From Oerskovia jenensis (GTDB lineage: Bacteria; Actinomycetota; Actinomycetes; Actinomycetales; Cellulomonadaceae): a DNA stretch of 64,000 nt. The stretch lies in assembly GCF_016907235.1 (NCBI RefSeq), contig NZ_JAFBBO010000001.1, positions 2,542,001-2,606,000 of the forward strand, read 5' to 3'. The translations under genes and the position numbers were made by a program. Shown in pieces: positions 60,997-64,000 of the stretch. Numbering within the stretch: the stretch's first letter is position 1; the number at the start of each line of letters is the position of its first letter. Under the pieces are notes generated by a model. That model did no database searches. It was not told the origin of the DNA and worked only from the letters and a program-made list of their open reading frames with translations.

Positions 60997-62604
60997 TCAG
61001 GGCGCCTCGTAGAGCAGCAGCGCGACGTCGTCCCTGGCGCCGTCCGCGAGGAGCTCGGCGAGCAGCGCGTCCGGCAGGTCGGCCGCGGGACGCTCCTTGC
61101 GGATCGCGAGGGCAGCGTCGGCGAGCCGGCGCAGCCCCGTCGACAGGTGCTCCCCGCGACGTTCGACCAGCCCGTCGGTGTACAGGACGACGGCGTCGCC
61201 GCTGTCGAGCGCCGCTGTCGCCTCGGGGCGGGGGACCGTGCTGAGTGCGAGCGGCGTGCCGCGCCCCTCGTTGAGCCAGCACGTCGCGGACTCGTTGACG
61301 ACGAGCGGCGGCAGGTGGCCTGCGGCCGAGTAGGTCAGGGTGCGGGCGTTCTCGTCGACGATCGCGCACAGGACGGTCGCGAGCTCGGCGCCGGGCAGCG
61401 TCCGGGCGAAGCGGTCGAGGCCCTCGAGCGTGGCCGCGGGGCCCAGGTTCTCCAGGAGCAGGGCACGGCTCGCGCTGCGGAGCTGGCCCATGACGGCCGC
61501 GGCGCGCAGGCCCTTGCCCACGCAGTCGCCCACGACCAGGCCGAACCGCCCGCCGGACAGGTCGACGACGTCGTACCAGTCGCCGCCGATGAGGAGGCTG
61601 TCGTCCGCGGGGCGGTAGCGGGTGTGCCAGCCCGGGGCGGTCGGGTCGTCGGGCAGCATGGCGTCCTGGAGGGCGTTCGCGACGTCGCGCAGCTCGTCGA
61701 CCTGGCGGATCTGGGCGAGCGTGCTGCTGAGCGCGGTGCCGACCGCGGAGGCGACGAGCTGGAGGAACGACCGCTGGTCGTCGTCGTCGGGGCGCTGCGG
61801 GTTCCCTTCGAGGACGATGACGCCGGCGACGGCCCGGTCACGGCTGGCCGCGAGGGGCGCGACGAGCGCTGGGCCGACCTGCTCGAGGCGGCGTTCGTCG
61901 GCGACCTCGCGCAGGACCTGCGACGGGACCGACTCGTCGTGGCGCTCGTGGGTCGAGGCGAAGGGCACCAGCCCGGCCGACGTGTCGAGGTAGAGGTCCG
62001 CTCGGGTGACGTCGACGCTGCGTCCGAGCACCCCGACGGTCGCTGCCGCGAGCTCGTCGACGTCGCCCTGGAGGCGCTGGAGCGTCGCCGTGAGGGTGCC
62101 GAGGGTCTGGAGCCGGCGGGCGTCGACCACGTGGTCGGTGGTCTCGGTCGCGACGTCGAGGACACCGCGGATGACGCCTTCGTCGTCACGCAACGGGCTG
62201 TAGGAGAACGTGAAGGCCGTCTCCTCGTCGAAGCCCGAGCGGTTCATGATCAGGGGCTGGTCCTCGGACCAGGTGGGCTCGCCGGTCTTCAGGACCCCGG
62301 CGAACAGGGGCTCGATCTCGTCCCAGATCTCGGCCCACACGTCGGCCGCGGGGGCGCCCATGGCGCCGGGGTGCTTGTCCTGCCCGAGCATGGGCCGGTA
62401 GCCGTCGTTGTACAGCATCACGAGGTCCGGTCCCCAGGCGATGAAGATGGGGAAGCGCGTGCTGAAGCACAGGCGCACGGCGGCGCGCAGCGTCTTGGGC
62501 CAGGTGTCGGGGGAGCCGAGCGAGGTGGCGGACCAGTCGATCGACCGGGCCAGCTCACCGCTCTCGGTGCCCTGGGTGGCCAGGTCGAACCAGTCGGAAC
62601 TCAC
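60997..62604 (-). CDS. PAS-GAF-PP2C (SpoIIE-like) phosphatase
   Basis: A 535-residue soluble signalling protein. A PAS-type domain (about 30-165, FIAWGPDLVMLYNDGYRPMLG), a GAF domain (about 165-310) and a PP2C/SpoIIE phosphatase (about 325-535) follow. The metal-binding residues are seen in IGGDWYDV (near 345), GDCVGKG and GARDDVALL near the C-terminus. It probably dephosphorylates an anti-sigma-antagonist or similar target; no such gene is in the window. The GTG start is at 62604. Confidence 0.92.
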   Translation of the reverse strand: MSSDWFDLATQGTESGELARSIDWSATSLGSPDTWPKTLRAAVRLCFSTRFPIFIAWGPDLVMLYNDGYRPMLGQDKHPGAMGAPAADVWAEIWDEIEPLFAGVLKTGEPTWSEDQPLIMNRSGFDEETAFTFSYSPLRDDEGVIRGVLDVATETTDHVVDARRLQTLGTLTATLQRLQGDVDELAAATVGVLGRSVDVTRADLYLDTSAGLVPFASTHERHDESVPSQVLREVADERRLEQVGPALVAPLAASRDRAVAGVIVLEGNPQRPDDDDQRSFLQLVASAVGTALSSTLAQIRQVDELRDVANALQDAMLPDDPTAPGWHTRYRPADDSLLIGGDWYDVVDLSGGRFGLVVGDCVGKGLRAAAVMGQLRSASRALLLENLGPAATLEGLDRFARTLPGAELATVLCAIVDENARTLTYSAAGHLPPLVVNESATCWLNEGRGTPLALSTVPRPEATAALDSGDAVVLYTDGLVERRGEHLSTGLRRLADAALAIRKERPAADLPDALLAELLADGARDDVALLLYEAP

Positions 62605-62689
62605 GCCTCATGATAGGAGGTCCGTGCCTCGGAGCCCGCATCCTGTGCAGTGCACGCCGGGAGGGCCGCCGCTCGTCGAGCGGGTGCCT

Positions 62690-62729
62690 GTCAGAACGAA
62701 CGAGCCCTCGGGGTCACGCTCGTTCTGAC
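62690..62729. repeat. TGTCAGAAC palindrome, copy 4
   Basis: GTCAGAACGA (62690-62699) pairs with TCGTTCTGAC (62720-62729); the middle contains GGTCACGC as in copy 1. It overlaps the stop codon (62714) of the minus-strand response regulator, so the element supplies the last codons and the terminator-like stem. Confidence 0.85.
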
Positions 62730-63367
62730 GGCCCGACCAGGCCCGACTCGTAGGCCGCGATCACGAGCTGCACGCGGTCGCGGCAGCCCAGCTTGCGCAG
62801 CGCCTCCGACACGTGCGACTTCACGGTCTGCTCGGAGATGAACAGCTCGGCCCCGATCTCGGCGTTCGACAGCCCGCGCGCGACCGTGAGCAGCACCTCG
62901 CGCTCGCGGCACGTGAGGTCCTCGATCCCGGGGGCGACCCGGGGGGCGCGCTGCGCGAAGTCGCCCACGAGGCGGCGGGTGACCGTGGGCCCCAGGAGCA
63001 TCGAGCCGTCGGCCACGAGCCGCACACCCTCGACCAGCCGGGGCGCCGGGGTGTCCTTGAGCAGGAATCCCGACGCCCCGGCCTGGAGCGCGTCGAACAC
63101 GTACTCGTCGAGGTCGAACGTCGTGAGGATGAGGACGCTCGTGCCGGGGTACCGGTCGCAGATCGCGGCGGTCGCGGCGATCCCGTCCAGGACGGGCATG
63201 CGCACGTCCACGACGGCGACGTCGGGCCGGCGGGCCGCGACGACGTCGAGCAGCTCGGCGCCGTTCCCTGCCGAGCCGACGACCTCGATGTCCTCGGCCG
63301 CGTCGAGGATCGCCGCGAAGCCGTACCGGACCACGGGCTGGTCGTCGGCGACCACGACCCGGGTCAT
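62714..63367 (-). CDS. NarL/LuxR-type response regulator (second)
   Basis: A 217-residue regulator with receiver Asp54 (VVDVRMP), ADD acidic pocket (7-9), LTTFDLDEY and LLKDTP, and a LuxR HTH (about 150-210: LTCREREVLLTVARGLSNAEI). Its C-terminus is formed within the TGTCAGAAC palindrome (SGLVGPSERA). Its start overlaps the upstream kinase gene by ATGA, so the two are coupled. Confidence 0.94.
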   Translation of the reverse strand: MTRVVVADDQPVVRYGFAAILDAAEDIEVVGSAGNGAELLDVVAARRPDVAVVDVRMPVLDGIAATAAICDRYPGTSVLILTTFDLDEYVFDALQAGASGFLLKDTPAPRLVEGVRLVADGSMLLGPTVTRRLVGDFAQRAPRVAPGIEDLTCREREVLLTVARGLSNAEIGAELFISEQTVKSHVSEALRKLGCRDRVQLVIAAYESGLVGPSERA

Positions 63368-64000
63368 GCGTCGATCCCGTCCGCGGCGTCGGGGAGCGGC
63401 AGGGGGTCGCCCGCGTGGCCGTACAGGGACGTGCCCGTGCGCTCGGCGGCCGTGGCCGGTTCCGGCCCGTCGACCGGGAGCGCGAGCTCCACGACGAACG
63501 AGCCGTCCTCCTCGCCCGCCGTGAGCGAGCCGCCGATGGACTCGACGCGTTCGCGCATCCCGAGCAGCCCGCGGCCTGGAGCAGCGGGGGATGTGCGCGG
63601 GACGAGGGGGTTCGCGACGCGCGCGGTCACGGTGGTCCTCGCCTCGTGGCCGGCCGTCGGGGACGGGCCGTCCGGGGGAACGGGCAGCGTGCCCGTGCCC
63701 GACGGCGCCGCTCCCGTCCCGAGGGCGAGCGTCACCGGTTGCCCCGGGGCATGGCGGCGCGCGTTAGTGAGCGACTCCTGCACCGCGCGGTAGAGCACGA
63801 TGCCCTGGGCCGGTGGCAGCACCGGCACGTCGCCCACGACCGTCACGGACTGCCCGGCCGAGCGTGCCGCGTCCACGAGCGCGACGACGTCCGCGGCCCC
63901 GGGCTGCGGGGCCCGGTCGGCGTCCTCGGTGCGTTGCAGGACCGCGAGCACCTGCCGCAGCTCGCCCAGCGCGCGCCGGGCGTCGTCGGCGATGTCCGCG
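63364..64000 (-). CDS. NarL-type sensor histidine kinase (second), 5' part outside window
   Basis: Open to the window edge. About 212 C-terminal residues are present: the end of the HisKA_3 helix (ARRALGELRQVLAVL), then the HATPase_c domain with LYRAVQESLTNARRHAPGQP and GLLGMRERVESIGGSL. A GTGAAPSGTGTL insert is encoded by the dispersed GGCGCCGTCGGGC element (near 63700), like the insert in the first kinase. It is coupled to the response regulator by ATGA overlap. Confidence 0.93.
   Translation of the reverse strand, partial: ADIADDARRALGELRQVLAVLQRTEDADRAPQPGAADVVALVDAARSAGQSVTVVGDVPVLPPAQGIVLYRAVQESLTNARRHAPGQPVTLALGTGAAPSGTGTLPVPPDGPSPTAGHEARTTVTARVANPLVPRTSPAAPGRGLLGMRERVESIGGSLTAGEEDGSFVVELALPVDGPEPATAAERTGTSLYGHAGDPLPLPDAADGIDA

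Overview
The window is very GC-rich, densely packed DNA with many GTG starts and AGGAGG-type ribosome sites. It looks like the chromosome of a high-GC actinobacterium (Actinomycetota). The padR-ino1-PBP-rpsF-ssb-rpsR-rplI-dnaB gene order, a c-di-AMP riboswitch before an NlpC/P60 endopeptidase, an Lsr2-type DNA-binding domain and an F420/deazaflavin-type reductase all fit Micrococcales, perhaps Cellulomonadaceae; that family assignment is inference. No tRNA, rRNA, insertion sequence, prophage or CRISPR array was seen.

Layout. 0-16 kb is conserved, probably origin-proximal core: the 3' end of a CCA-adding enzyme, two MFS exporters, a padR-ino1 operon with a palindromic operator, a bifunctional PBP with a PASTA domain, rpsF-ssb-rpsR-rplI, a divergent MATE exporter and dnaB interrupted by a full-length intein. 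A cluster of DnaA-box-like 9-mers lies between the MATE gene and dnaB. 16-31 kb holds redox and accessory genes: ADH and aldo/keto reductase divergent from an MmyB-type regulator, a secreted LVIVD-repeat/chitin-binding protein divergent from a DUF305 lipoprotein, a nitroreductase divergent from two luciferase-like monooxygenases, a deazaflavin reductase and several hydrolases. 31-46 kb holds a PIN protein, a SUKH protein, an arsR-sulP operon, DoxX and ferric-reductase-like membrane proteins, a second DUF305 protein, the riboswitch-controlled NlpC/P60 gene, and a TauE/AraC pair. 46-59 kb holds a hemerythrin protein, DUF4097 and MBL proteins, two paralogous LppX/LprG-like lipoproteins flanking arfB, MscS, an MT0933-like small protein, a pentapeptide-repeat protein, an MmpS-like/CPBP pair and an unusual acidic-repeat protein ending in an Lsr2-like domain. 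59-64 kb holds two NarL-type two-component systems flanking a PAS-GAF-PP2C phosphatase.

Two families of dispersed palindromes recur. One is a TGTCAGAAC-type hairpin with four copies between genes. The other is a GGCGCCGTCGGGC-type element that forms terminator-like stems between genes and also sits inside coding sequences, where it reads as PDGAA or PSG. The strongest leads for new biology are the dnaB/MATE DnaA-box cluster, the Lsr2-domain fusion protein, the dispersed palindromes, several perfect inverted repeats in divergent promoter regions, and a rare-codon patch directly after the DnaB P-loop.
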